A stretch of 64,000 nucleotides of DNA from Roseivirga pacifica. GTDB lineage: Bacteria > Bacteroidota > Bacteroidia > Cytophagales > Cyclobacteriaceae. A model generated the notes under the pieces. It saw nothing but the letters and a program-made list of their open reading frames with translations, searched no databases and was not told the origin of the DNA. Positions 17,619 through 26,095 of the stretch are shown piece after piece. The stretch spans positions 1,433,501 through 1,497,500 of the forward strand of contig NZ_FOIR01000001.1 of NCBI RefSeq assembly GCF_900111145.1, in the 5' to 3' direction. The first letter of the stretch is position 1, and each line of letters opens with the position of its first letter. The translations under genes and the position numbers were made by a program.

Positions 17619-18644
17619 ATGGACAAGAATAAGAAGTCGAGGATTTATCTAATTGTCTTAATGATCGCAATTTTTGCGGTTTACACTTACCGCCAAAACC
17701 TGCCTCGACAGGTGCATGTAACTGGTACTACCATGGGCACTATTGCTTACAATGTGAAATACATTGATAAACAGGAACGCCAGTTTAAACCGCAAATTGA
17801 CTCGTTGCTTAAAGACTTTAACCAGTCGCTTTCTACCTACATTCCCAATTCTGATGTTTCTGTTTTCAATAAAACAGGAAAAGTAACCTTCAACTTTCCT
17901 TATTTCTACGATGTGTTAGAGGCAAGCAAGGTGATTTACGAGAGTACTCAAGGCGCATTCGACCCAACCGTTGGGCCGCTTATTGACGCTTGGGGCTTTG
18001 GTGAGGGCGAAATGATTGGGCCGGATTCAACTCAGGTAGATTCCCTGCTTCAATATGTTGGGTTCGATAAAATTGATTTCACCAATACTAAGGCAGAAAC
18101 CACTATACCGAGTATGAAGTTAAGCTTTTCGGCCATAGCTAAAGGGCAAGCCATTGATGTGGTGGCAGACTGGCTGGCCGAACAGGATATAGCAAACTAT
18201 ATGGTTGAAATTGGTGGAGAGGTACGTGCTAAAGGCGAAAATCTTGAAGGAGAAACTTGGACTATAGGTATTGAGCAGCCAAATGAACAGCGAATTGGTG
18301 GGTTATTCGATGCCATTCAACTGCAAGACCAAGGAATGGCCACCTCTGGCAACTACAGAAATTTTAGAATAGTAAACGGTAAGAAGGTCGCACACACCAT
18401 CGACCCGGTTACGGGGTACCCTAAAATGCAAACCTTGCTTAGCGCTACTATTTTGGCTCCAAACTGTATGTTGGCGGATGGTTATGCTACGGCCTGCATG
18501 GTGATGGGGCTAGAGGGAAGCAAAAACCTTGTAGAGACGCACCCTGAATTGGAGGGCTATTTTATTTATGCTGATGAAAATGGTGAGATGGTTACCTATA
18601 TTTCTACTGGCTTAAAAGGTAAAACTTTAAAAGACGCGAAGTAG
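17619..18644 (+). CDS. apbE: FAD:protein FMN transferase (ApbE)
   Basis: 341 aa. One N-terminal membrane anchor (about 7-25), then the ApbE fold: TGTTMGT, FDPTVGPLIDAWGFG, SFSAIAKGQAIDVVADWL, VEIGGEVRAKG, ATSGNYRNF, HTIDPVTGYP (metal and FAD site) and ADGYATACMVMG. It attaches FMN covalently to Thr/Ser of flavoproteins such as RnfG or NqrC outside the cytoplasmic membrane. No target gene is visible in the window. Confidence 0.96.
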   Translation: MDKNKKSRIYLIVLMIAIFAVYTYRQNLPRQVHVTGTTMGTIAYNVKYIDKQERQFKPQIDSLLKDFNQSLSTYIPNSDVSVFNKTGKVTFNFPYFYDVLEASKVIYESTQGAFDPTVGPLIDAWGFGEGEMIGPDSTQVDSLLQYVGFDKIDFTNTKAETTIPSMKLSFSAIAKGQAIDVVADWLAEQDIANYMVEIGGEVRAKGENLEGETWTIGIEQPNEQRIGGLFDAIQLQDQGMATSGNYRNFRIVNGKKVAHTIDPVTGYPKMQTLLSATILAPNCMLADGYATACMVMGLEGSKNLVETHPELEGYFIYADENGEMVTYISTGLKGKTLKDAK

Positions 18645-18686
18645 CGGGAACCTTTTACGTAGTTTTATCATTTTCTTTCCGATATT

Positions 18687-18701
18687 TGCAATCCTGTTGC
18701 A
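18687..18701. promoter_or_regulatory. Weak Zur-like box before the ZIP permease
   Basis: TGCAATC-C-TGTTGCA, 15 bp upstream of the permease ATG. The right arm is identical to the perfect box at 59620-59634; the left arm has two mismatches. It overlaps GATATTTG (18681-18688), a 7/8 match to the -7 box, as expected for a repressor site. Confidence 0.45.
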
Positions 18702-18715
18702 GAAACAGAAACTGA

Positions 18716-19465
18716 ATGCTGATAAACGCTCTTATACTTTTTCTTAGTGTTGCTATTCCAGGCCTGCTACTTTCTGGCAAATGGAAGTTTAGTGAAACCA
18801 GAATTAAATACTTTTTAATTTTTGCTGGTGCTTACCTGTTCAGCATGACGGTAATTCACCTTATTCCCGACTTGTTTATGACGGATGAAGATCCGTTTAT
18901 GTTGGGGCTATGGATTTTGGTAGGTTTCTTTCTTCAGAAAGTTCTAGAGAATTATTCCGTAGGAGTTGAGCATGGCCATTCGCATCCAAACCAACCTGGG
19001 CTTTCGGTCACTTATCTGATTTTGGCCTTGAGTGTCCACTCGTTTTTGGAAGGGAGCATAATGTCAGACACTATTCATGTGCATCATATGCCAGAGGCTG
19101 CCTACGAACATGGTAGTTCGCCAAAAATACTGTTGGGAATTGTTATGCATAAAATTCCTGCTGCATTTGCCTTAATGGCACTTTTGGTAGCTCAAGTTAA
19201 GTCGAAGGTTAAAGCCAGCATTTTACTCCTGGTTTTTGCTTTAGCTTCTCCTTTAGGATTAATTTCTACGGAATATTTAAGTCATCAGGAGATATTTTCT
19301 GAAAAGCAAATGATTATTTTCTTTGCTATAGTGGCTGGTGGCTTCCTACAGATTTCAACTACTATTTTTATTGAGTCTGACCCTCATCACAAATTGAATT
19401 GGAAACGCTTCGGGGTATCGCTAATAGGTGCCGGTGTGGCTGTTTTGGCGCAGGTGGTTATTTAG
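18716..19465 (+). CDS. ZIP family metal (zinc) permease
   Basis: 249 aa, eight predicted membrane segments. The two metal-site helices are recognisable: HSFLEG (His108, Glu112) and HKIPAAF (His145). A His-rich cytoplasmic-type loop (HGHSH, 86-90; HVHH, 121-124) suits metal binding. Members import Zn2+ or related divalent ions. A weak copy of the TGCAACA-N-TGTTGCA palindrome lies directly upstream, so zinc-dependent repression is plausible. It is the last gene before the accessory cluster. Confidence 0.9.
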   Translation: MLINALILFLSVAIPGLLLSGKWKFSETRIKYFLIFAGAYLFSMTVIHLIPDLFMTDEDPFMLGLWILVGFFLQKVLENYSVGVEHGHSHPNQPGLSVTYLILALSVHSFLEGSIMSDTIHVHHMPEAAYEHGSSPKILLGIVMHKIPAAFALMALLVAQVKSKVKASILLLVFALASPLGLISTEYLSHQEIFSEKQMIIFFAIVAGGFLQISTTIFIESDPHHKLNWKRFGVSLIGAGVAVLAQVVI

Positions 19466-19506
19466 AATTCTCATCATTCTTTGTAGTTTTCATATTTTTG
19501 TCACCA

Positions 19507-21333
19507 ATGAAATATCAATTAGGGATAAGTGCGTTTTATCATGATTCTGCCGCGTGTTTACTCAGAGACGGTGAGATAATTGCTGCCGCTCAAGAGGAAA
19601 GGTTTACAAGAAAGAAGCATGACGCTTCTTTTCCGGCATTTTCTATTAAATATTGTCTGGATAGTGCATTTGTGGACTTAGCAGAGGTGGACGAGGTTGT
19701 TTTTTATGATAAACCGTTTCTTAAGTTTGAACGAATATTAGAGACTTTTTATTCTATCGCTCCCAAAGGTCTTCATGCATTTGTTAAACACATTCCAGAA
19801 TGGATTAAGGAGAAGCTTTTTTTTAAGAAGCTTCTGAAGGATAATTTAACAAAGCTAGATAGAGGAGGGATTCAACATTTAGAAATCAGTTTTTCTGAGC
19901 ATCATTTATCACATGCTGCTTGGGCATATTTCACATCTCCGTTTGACAAAAGTGCAGTTCTAACAATTGACGGGGTTGGAGAATGGGTGACGACCTCCAT
20001 TTTCATAGGAGAGGCAAACAGACTGAAAGTAGTTAAAGAGCAGCACTTCCCTCATTCTTTGGGCCTTTTATACTCATCATTCACACAGTTTTTAGGCTTC
20101 AAAGTTAACGATGGTGAATATAAAATGATGGGTTTAGCTCCTTATGGAGATATGAATAGTGAGAACTACATCAGGTTTAGAAAACTAATTAAGCAAGAGT
20201 TAGTACAGATATTCGATGATGGCTCCATAAAACTTCGTCTTGGATACTTTAAGTTTTTGGAAGGTAGAAGAATGATTCTAACAAAAAAATGGGAGGAATT
20301 ATTCGGTTTAAAGTCGCGACCTGCTGACTCCAAACTCCTGCAAGTACATTGTGATTTTGCACTTGCCGCGCAATCTGTAACTGAGGAAATTGTTTTAAAA
20401 CTGGCTAGAGAGGTAAAAAGACTGACCGGATGTGATAATCTTTGTCTTTCTGGAGGGGTAGCTTATAACTGTGTGTCTAATGGTAAACTAGTAGAAGAGA
20501 ATCTTTTTAGCCAAATTTTTATCCCTCCTGCTGTAGGGGACTCTGGTGGGGCAGCAGGTGCTGCACTTGCTGCATTTTATTTGTCATCTTCAGAAGGGAG
20601 AGTCAAAAAATTATTTGAAAAGAATCGAATTTCCTTCTTAGGGCCTAGTTATTCAAACTCTTTTATAGAAAGCTACTTGAAATCCGAGAGTGTAATTTAT
20701 AAAAAGTATGACAATCATGGTGAGCTCTGCAATAAGGTTGCCGAACTGCTTGAAGGAGGTGCCGTAATAGGTTGGATGCAGGGAGGTATGGAGTTTGGAG
20801 CAAGGGCTTTAGGTGCGAGAAGTATAATTGCTAGCCCGAAAGTAGAAAATATTCAAAGTATTGTTAATCAGAAAATTAAATTTCGTGAGTCATTTAGGCC
20901 TTTTGCGCCAGTACTGCTTGAAGAGGATTTAGGGAAATATTTTGAACTATCTGTACCATCTCCATACATGGCACTAGTTTCCAAGATCAAGAATGAGTTT
21001 AGAAAAGGCTTGCCTGGCGATTTTATGAGTAGACCCATTTTTGAAAAGAGTAATTTTGAAAAGAGTTCTTTCCCAGGGATAACACATGTAGATTTTTCGT
21101 CACGAATACAGACGGTTGATGAGGAGACTAACCCTAATTTTTTCAACCTGTTAAAAGCCTTTAAAGAACGCACAGGTAGTTCTATGCTTATCAATACGAG
21201 TTTTAATATTAAAGATGAGCCTATCGTGTGTACTCCTATTGACGCTTTTGGTTGTTTTGTGAAAACAGGTATGGATTATTTAGTTTTAAATAACTTTCTT
21301 GTGAAAAAAGAACATGTTAAAGGATCTCACTAG
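19507..21333 (+). CDS. Carbamoyltransferase (NodU/CmcH/TobZ family)
   Basis: 608 aa from the ATG at 19507; the open frame further upstream runs into the ZIP gene. The N-terminal YrdC-unrelated Kae1-like domain carries HHLSHAA (metal-binding His132, His136), LTIDGVGEW and NDGEYKMMGLAPYG. The later part holds LSGGVAYNC, GARALGARSI, RPFAPVLLEE and INTSFN.KDEPIV, all typical. It transfers carbamoyl from carbamoyl phosphate via carbamoyl-adenylate to a hydroxyl of a sugar or natural product. It opens the cluster and overlaps a DUF5989 gene by 20 bp. A TATTTTTG box lies only 7 bp before the ATG, so the transcript could be almost leaderless. Confidence 0.95.
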   Translation: MKYQLGISAFYHDSAACLLRDGEIIAAAQEERFTRKKHDASFPAFSIKYCLDSAFVDLAEVDEVVFYDKPFLKFERILETFYSIAPKGLHAFVKHIPEWIKEKLFFKKLLKDNLTKLDRGGIQHLEISFSEHHLSHAAWAYFTSPFDKSAVLTIDGVGEWVTTSIFIGEANRLKVVKEQHFPHSLGLLYSSFTQFLGFKVNDGEYKMMGLAPYGDMNSENYIRFRKLIKQELVQIFDDGSIKLRLGYFKFLEGRRMILTKKWEELFGLKSRPADSKLLQVHCDFALAAQSVTEEIVLKLAREVKRLTGCDNLCLSGGVAYNCVSNGKLVEENLFSQIFIPPAVGDSGGAAGAALAAFYLSSSEGRVKKLFEKNRISFLGPSYSNSFIESYLKSESVIYKKYDNHGELCNKVAELLEGGAVIGWMQGGMEFGARALGARSIIASPKVENIQSIVNQKIKFRESFRPFAPVLLEEDLGKYFELSVPSPYMALVSKIKNEFRKGLPGDFMSRPIFEKSNFEKSSFPGITHVDFSSRIQTVDEETNPNFFNLLKAFKERTGSSMLINTSFNIKDEPIVCTPIDAFGCFVKTGMDYLVLNNFLVKKEHVKGSH

Positions 21334-21457
21334 ATTTTTACTTCAGAGGAAGAAGTATTGGCTAATGCCAATAATTATTGTTCTCCTATTACTTGGCTTC
21401 CTGATTGTTTTTGGAGGAGGTTCAGCTTTGTCTCCATTTGTCTACTCATTATTTTAA
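21314..21457 (+). CDS. DUF5989 family small membrane protein (47 aa)
   Basis: Short gene beginning 20 bp before the carbamoyltransferase stop. Cytoplasmic Arg/Lys-rich start with FLLQRKKYWLMP, one transmembrane helix of Ile/Leu/Val (about 19-33), then GGGSALSPFVYSLF at the C-terminus. This layout (xRKKxWLxPI, helix, GSALAPFIYTLF) is that of DUF5989, which accompanies carbamoyltransferases in sugar-decoration clusters. The SxtJ-like gene begins 1 bp after its stop. Function unknown; it probably helps a membrane-bound modification complex. Confidence 0.85.
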   Translation: MLKDLTRFLLQRKKYWLMPIIIVLLLLGFLIVFGGGSALSPFVYSLF

Positions 21458-21458
21458 T

Positions 21459-21839
21459 ATGAAGCGACCTGAATATGAACAACCCGCTGACCGTGTCGTT
21501 TTAGGTTTAATTTCTGGTATACTGGTAATATATATTGTGATTAGTTGGCAAACTTTTCATAGTAACCATATTTTATTATTGGCATCAGGATTAATAGGTC
21601 TTGTTAGCTCCCTTTATCCTAAGGGGGGCAAAATCATTGCTGATATATGGATGTGGTTAGGGCATATATTAGGTAAAGTTGTGGGAAGTATTTTGCTTTC
21701 TTTGGTTTATATCATGATTCTAACTCCTTTAGCTCAGCTTAGGATGGTTTTAAAACGAAAGAATCTTGAAAACCAATCATCTAACTGGCTGAATAGGGAG
21801 TATGATTTCGAAAAAAAGGATTTTAAAGACCTTTGGTAG
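21459..21839 (+). CDS. SxtJ-like membrane protein
   Basis: 126 aa from the ATG at 21459 (a longer frame upstream overlaps the DUF5989 gene in another frame). Three hydrophobic segments (about 13-30, 35-50, 65-90), PKGGKIIADIWMWLGHILGKVVGSILL and a charged C-terminus (WLNREYDFEKKDFKDLW) match the SxtJ family, named from saxitoxin clusters and common beside carbamoyltransferases. Role unknown. It overlaps the following SGNH gene by 38 bp. Confidence 0.8.
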   Translation: MKRPEYEQPADRVVLGLISGILVIYIVISWQTFHSNHILLLASGLIGLVSSLYPKGGKIIADIWMWLGHILGKVVGSILLSLVYIMILTPLAQLRMVLKRKNLENQSSNWLNREYDFEKKDFKDLW

Positions 21840-22854
21840 GTGTTACCGATGCTTTAAGAAAATTCTTATATCAGGGCTGATAATCTTGGTTGTGAGCCTG
21901 GCTTTATTGGAGCTTTCTTTTAGAGGTTATGTTATTAATTTTTATGGCTATGTGTTTGAAGGGCTGAATCCATCTGTTGCTTCAAATGAAAGTAAAGAAA
22001 CACTGATGCTAATTGGTGATTCATTTACGGCTTACCCTCTAGGCTATCCTGCAGTACTGAGGGATTCTCTTCCAGAATATTATCATCAGAATATAAGCGT
22101 TCCTGGAACGTCTATCAGAGAACAGTTTCTTTTTGGAAGAAATCATATCAAACAGTCAAACCCCAAGGTAATCGTATATCAATTCTACGTAGGAAATGAT
22201 TTATTTGGATGGGATCATACTTTAAATTGGCAAGAGGTTTCATTTGCAAGAAATACTTTTTGGTGGAGTTCTGAGAGGATTTGGGTTCTAAGTTTTTTGA
22301 ATTTCAGGTTAATTTCCTTGGTGCCTATGCCTACTACCAAAATATTAGAAGAATATAAGAACGCAAACAGCTTTCCTTTTTCGCCAGACCTTTACTCTTA
22401 TAGAGATAAGCTTTACTTTGTAGCTGATTCATTTTTAGTAGAAAATTCCATATCCCTTAAAAACGGGAGAGAGGAAGACTTTCTGGAATATGCCTCAAGG
22501 TTAAAACACTTGTTAAGTTATGCTTCAGAAGAAACGGATATTTACATCTTGATTATTCCCCACAGAAGTCAAGTGAGTAAGGTTAACTTAGACCGTATGA
22601 AATCAATTGGTGCGTCTTTTTCAGAAGAATATTTGAGTTCCGATGACTATCCATTAAAGGAAGAATTTGAGTCCTATTTCTCCGGAGATAACCGAATTCA
22701 AATTTTGGACCCTCTGCCGTACTTGAAGAAAGCTGAAGAAGCTGGAGTTGAGACGTATTATAACAATGACAGCCACCTAAACCAACAAGGACAGTATATT
22801 CTAGGCCAATTCATTTTAACGCAGATAAAGGAAAGTGGAGTCAACATTAGGTAA
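21802..22854 (+). CDS. Membrane-anchored SGNH/GDSL hydrolase-like protein (GDSF type)
   Basis: 350 aa. N-terminal membrane anchor (about 20-40), then an SGNH fold: Ser74 in LIGDSFTAYP (block I), GTS, YVGND (block III Asn) and NNDSHLNQQGQ near 320-330 (Asp-x-x-His dyad). Family members are esterases or O-acetyltransferases of surface glycans, acting outside the membrane. It sits directly behind carbamoyltransferase-DUF5989-SxtJ, a recurring set. Whether it adds or removes acyl groups is not decidable. Confidence 0.85.
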   Translation: MISKKRILKTFGRCYRCFKKILISGLIILVVSLALLELSFRGYVINFYGYVFEGLNPSVASNESKETLMLIGDSFTAYPLGYPAVLRDSLPEYYHQNISVPGTSIREQFLFGRNHIKQSNPKVIVYQFYVGNDLFGWDHTLNWQEVSFARNTFWWSSERIWVLSFLNFRLISLVPMPTTKILEEYKNANSFPFSPDLYSYRDKLYFVADSFLVENSISLKNGREEDFLEYASRLKHLLSYASEETDIYILIIPHRSQVSKVNLDRMKSIGASFSEEYLSSDDYPLKEEFESYFSGDNRIQILDPLPYLKKAEEAGVETYYNNDSHLNQQGQYILGQFILTQIKESGVNIR

Positions 22855-23818
22855 AGTATTTAGGCGAACAAAATGGCTATGGAGAGACCTTTACTTTAGT
22901 TCGAAGTCATCAGAATATTGGAGACATCAAAAAGGCGGTGCAATTCTTATTTATCATGGTGTTGATCACATCGGTAGTCTTGCTCATAATACCAGGTTCA
23001 TTGGTATGAAGGACTTAAATAAACAATTGGCTTTCTTCAAAAAGCATTGGCAAATTGTTTCTCTAAAAGATTACTTAACTAACAATTATAGAAATGATCG
23101 GTTTACAATAGCTATAACATTTGATGATGGGTATCTCAATAATTTAGAATTGGCACTGCCTATTCTTGAAAGTTATGAGATTCCAGCAAGTTTTTTTGTC
23201 ACCTCTATTCAGTCAGAGGGGTATGACATATTATGGTCAGACCATCTTGACTTAGGGTTTCAATTTTCACCAGAGCAACTAGAAATTGACGGAAGAGTAT
23301 TTCAAAAGGGAAAAAGGGAGTTTTTTGAAGTAGATACCAACGTGAGTTTAAAAAATGTATGTCGATCAGAAAACTTTGAATTTAAGCAAAAGATGATGGC
23401 GGCAATATCAAATCTCTTCAGGCAGAACCCTAAGTACGACATGTATTGGAACCTGATGAATGATACTGACTTAAAGAGACTTGCCGCCTCTCCGCTGGTC
23501 ACCATTGGCTCTCATGGTAATTTTCATAATAACTACGGTGAAATTAACGAGTCGGAGGTTCTTTCAGATTTAAAAAAATCTAAACATTATTTAGAAGGGA
23601 TAATTGACAAAAAAATCGAGATGCTTGCCTATCCAGATGGCTCTTATAATAGAAATGTGATTGATGTAGCAGAAAAAATGGGATACCAATTTCAACTAGC
23701 TGTGGATTATCTCCATAGAAATGATATAAATGATCAGAGGATTTTTAATAGATTCGGCTTAAATCCTTTTATCAAGTTAGGACATCAGGCAGAGTCTATT
23801 ATTAGAGGGAAATATTAA
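22835..23818 (+). CDS. Polysaccharide deacetylase (NodB homology domain)
   Basis: 327 aa from a GTG overlapping the upstream gene by 20 bp; no ATG gives a complete domain. TFDDGY (95-100) supplies the catalytic Asp pair and SHGNFH (226-231) the His-x3-His metal ligands; LAYPDGSYN is motif 3. The family removes N- or O-acetyl groups from polysaccharides. No signal peptide is evident, so it may act on a precursor in the cytoplasm or at the membrane face. Confidence 0.9.
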   Translation: MESTLGKVFRRTKWLWRDLYFSSKSSEYWRHQKGGAILIYHGVDHIGSLAHNTRFIGMKDLNKQLAFFKKHWQIVSLKDYLTNNYRNDRFTIAITFDDGYLNNLELALPILESYEIPASFFVTSIQSEGYDILWSDHLDLGFQFSPEQLEIDGRVFQKGKREFFEVDTNVSLKNVCRSENFEFKQKMMAAISNLFRQNPKYDMYWNLMNDTDLKRLAASPLVTIGSHGNFHNNYGEINESEVLSDLKKSKHYLEGIIDKKIEMLAYPDGSYNRNVIDVAEKMGYQFQLAVDYLHRNDINDQRIFNRFGLNPFIKLGHQAESIIRGKY

Positions 23819-23903
23819 ACGTTTTCTGCCTTTGCAGATTTGATTTGTCAGGTAGCTGTTTATGGATCAAAAACTATGTAATTATTTTATTACCAACATT
23901 TGA

Positions 23904-24827
23904 ATGTCATACACGTATCAAAGACTTTCAGAAGATAACTTAGCAGACTTTCATTCTCTTTACAATGAAGTTTTCAAGAAGAAGGCGACATTACAGTACC
24001 TACAAAAAAAATATAATACTGAATACACCGGGCTAAAGTATGTTGGTTATTTAGCTTACGATGAAGAAACCCCCATAGCATTTTACGGTGGACTACCACA
24101 GCTTTTCAGTATCAATGGAAGGGTTATTAAAGCCGTCCATGCTTGTGACTCGATTACTTTACCTCGTTACCATAGAAAAGGATTACACACAAACTTGGCT
24201 CTTCGTTCTTACGAGTTAATGAAAAAGAGTGATGTGAGATTTGTGTATGCGATGCATAGCTATAATACTTTGAGAGCCACAAAAAAATTAGGATGGAAAC
24301 TAGGGGAAAGCATGGTACGGTATCATTATAAAGTTTCGACCCTCCCTGTAAGTAGGGTTATTTACCATATCAAAAAGTTAAACAGGTACTACTTGTCTCT
24401 AATCAGCCGACAGCTAAAAAAATATAAAAGATTGGATGAAATGAAAAATCCTTTAATCAATGAAGGATTTCTCGCTCAACATTACAGCAAGGATTACTTT
24501 GAGTATAAGAACTTCTCCTTTAATGAGCTAGTGGAAATTGATGGAGTCGAATTATGGTTAAAATTTAGAAGTAAAATTCATATTGGAGCCTTTCAGTCCG
24601 ATTCGGTCGACAGTTTAAAGAAGGCTCTTTCTGAATTATCCTCTTTGGCCAAGAGAGTGGGGATTCAAGAAATACAGTTTCATGTTTCTAAAAACTCAAT
24701 TCAGGACAAACAATTAGGCCAAATCTTTGAGGCAAATGAATCATGGTCGTTAGGTTTTTTAGACTTTGATCAAACTATTGACTATCAAAAGCTCAAGTTA
24801 AACTATGGAGACCATGATACCTTTTAA
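23904..24827 (+). CDS. GNAT-type N-acetyltransferase
   Basis: 307 aa. The N-terminal half shows a GNAT-like layout: a strand/helix start (RLSEDNLADFHSLYNEVF), the strand pair with ACDSITLPRYHRKGLHTNL (acetyl-CoA binding loop R-x-x-R/K-G-x-G/H variant), and FVYAMHSYNTLRATKKLGW at the end of the fold. The C-terminal 150 residues are unassigned. It may acetylate an amino sugar. The assignment rests on these patterns only. Confidence 0.7.
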   Translation: MSYTYQRLSEDNLADFHSLYNEVFKKKATLQYLQKKYNTEYTGLKYVGYLAYDEETPIAFYGGLPQLFSINGRVIKAVHACDSITLPRYHRKGLHTNLALRSYELMKKSDVRFVYAMHSYNTLRATKKLGWKLGESMVRYHYKVSTLPVSRVIYHIKKLNRYYLSLISRQLKKYKRLDEMKNPLINEGFLAQHYSKDYFEYKNFSFNELVEIDGVELWLKFRSKIHIGAFQSDSVDSLKKALSELSSLAKRVGIQEIQFHVSKNSIQDKQLGQIFEANESWSLGFLDFDQTIDYQKLKLNYGDHDTF

Positions 24828-24869
24828 AGTTTCGCGTCAAGTTGTTTCTCTAAACTGTTAACCCCTATT

Positions 24870-25988
24870 ATGCTAAAGAGAATTTTATTTTCAGGTGTCA
24901 TTTTACTTATTCTTTTATGTGTCCTTGAAGTAATACTGAGCTTTATCTATGACTACCCAGAAGGCTACTTTATCTACCCTCCAAATGGTGAGTTTGAGTT
25001 TAAAGTTAACCTTGATTATGTTCCAGGAATTTATGACAGTGTAGCATATGTGAAGCATAACTCCTTTGGGGCTAGGTCAGAAGAATTAACCAATTCATTT
25101 GACCATAAAATCTTAGCTATAGGAGGTAGCACTACTGCATGTTTTGCTCTAAATCAAGATAAAACATGGACATCCTTACTGAGTAAGAGTTTAGGGAATG
25201 ATTATTGGGTAGGGAATTTTGGAAGGCTAGGAAATGATACAAATCACCACATACTGCAAGCTCAGGAATTATTGAAGTATCCAGAGTTAGCCAATGCAGA
25301 ATATGTTATTTTTTTAGTTGGAGCTAATGATTTCGGACGCTTTTTAGCTAGCCCAGAAGACTATATTAATCCAAGCAAATATTCTACGATTCTTAGCAGC
25401 TTTGCAACCATACCAGACTCAGAACTACCCCTCATTAGAAGATTGACCTTATTCAAAATATTAAGACAGATTAAACAAAACCTACTTCAGTTGCGAGCCA
25501 ATGTGGACTACGGAGATTCACAATACTTTGCTCAACAAATGCGCCAAAACGCACCAAAAATAGACACATTGCCAAAAATAGACACTGCCTTAAGGCACTA
25601 TAGTGATAACCTAAAGAAGATTATTACTATAGTGAAGAGTCATAATATGACACCTGTTTTTGTGACGCAACCTTCAATGTGGAAACCAAATTTAGATGAT
25701 AATCTTGAACGGCTATTATTAACTGGAGGAACAGCTACAATTGATGGTACAAACACCTTAAATTATTATTCTACAGAGGTATTATATAAGGGGATGAAAC
25801 AGTTTAATAATACTTTACTTAAAATTTGCAATGAACAAAATGTCCCTAGTATAAACCTGGCTGATCAAATACCAAAATCTACAGAAGTATTTTATGATGA
25901 CTGTCATTTTAATGAAAATGGAGCTCAACTCGTTGCGGATGTTCTTAGTCAGGTATTTAAGAGACAGATTCTTTCAAGTAATAACTGA
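24870..25988 (+). CDS. Membrane-anchored SGNH hydrolase-like protein (GGST type)
   Basis: 372 aa. N-terminal membrane segment (about 4-27). Catalytic Ser87 is in ILAIGGSTTACFAL (GGST instead of GDS). Block III Asn is in FLVGANDFGRF and the Asp/His dyad in YDDCHFNENG near the C-terminus. It shares GGSTT and DxCHF/MHF with the proteins at 32903 and 42604, so these form a paralogous trio separate from the GDSF pair. Probable esterase or O-acyltransferase of an extracytoplasmic glycan. Confidence 0.82.
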   Translation: MLKRILFSGVILLILLCVLEVILSFIYDYPEGYFIYPPNGEFEFKVNLDYVPGIYDSVAYVKHNSFGARSEELTNSFDHKILAIGGSTTACFALNQDKTWTSLLSKSLGNDYWVGNFGRLGNDTNHHILQAQELLKYPELANAEYVIFLVGANDFGRFLASPEDYINPSKYSTILSSFATIPDSELPLIRRLTLFKILRQIKQNLLQLRANVDYGDSQYFAQQMRQNAPKIDTLPKIDTALRHYSDNLKKIITIVKSHNMTPVFVTQPSMWKPNLDDNLERLLLTGGTATIDGTNTLNYYSTEVLYKGMKQFNNTLLKICNEQNVPSINLADQIPKSTEVFYDDCHFNENGAQLVADVLSQVFKRQILSSNN

Positions 25989-26095
25989 TTGGATGCATTT
26001 ACAGCTATCTTTTTAAGTGCTTTTATTTCAACCTAAACAGTGGACTCAAAACAAAAGATTTTATCTTAGATAGTAGAAAATTCTAGTAATATATT

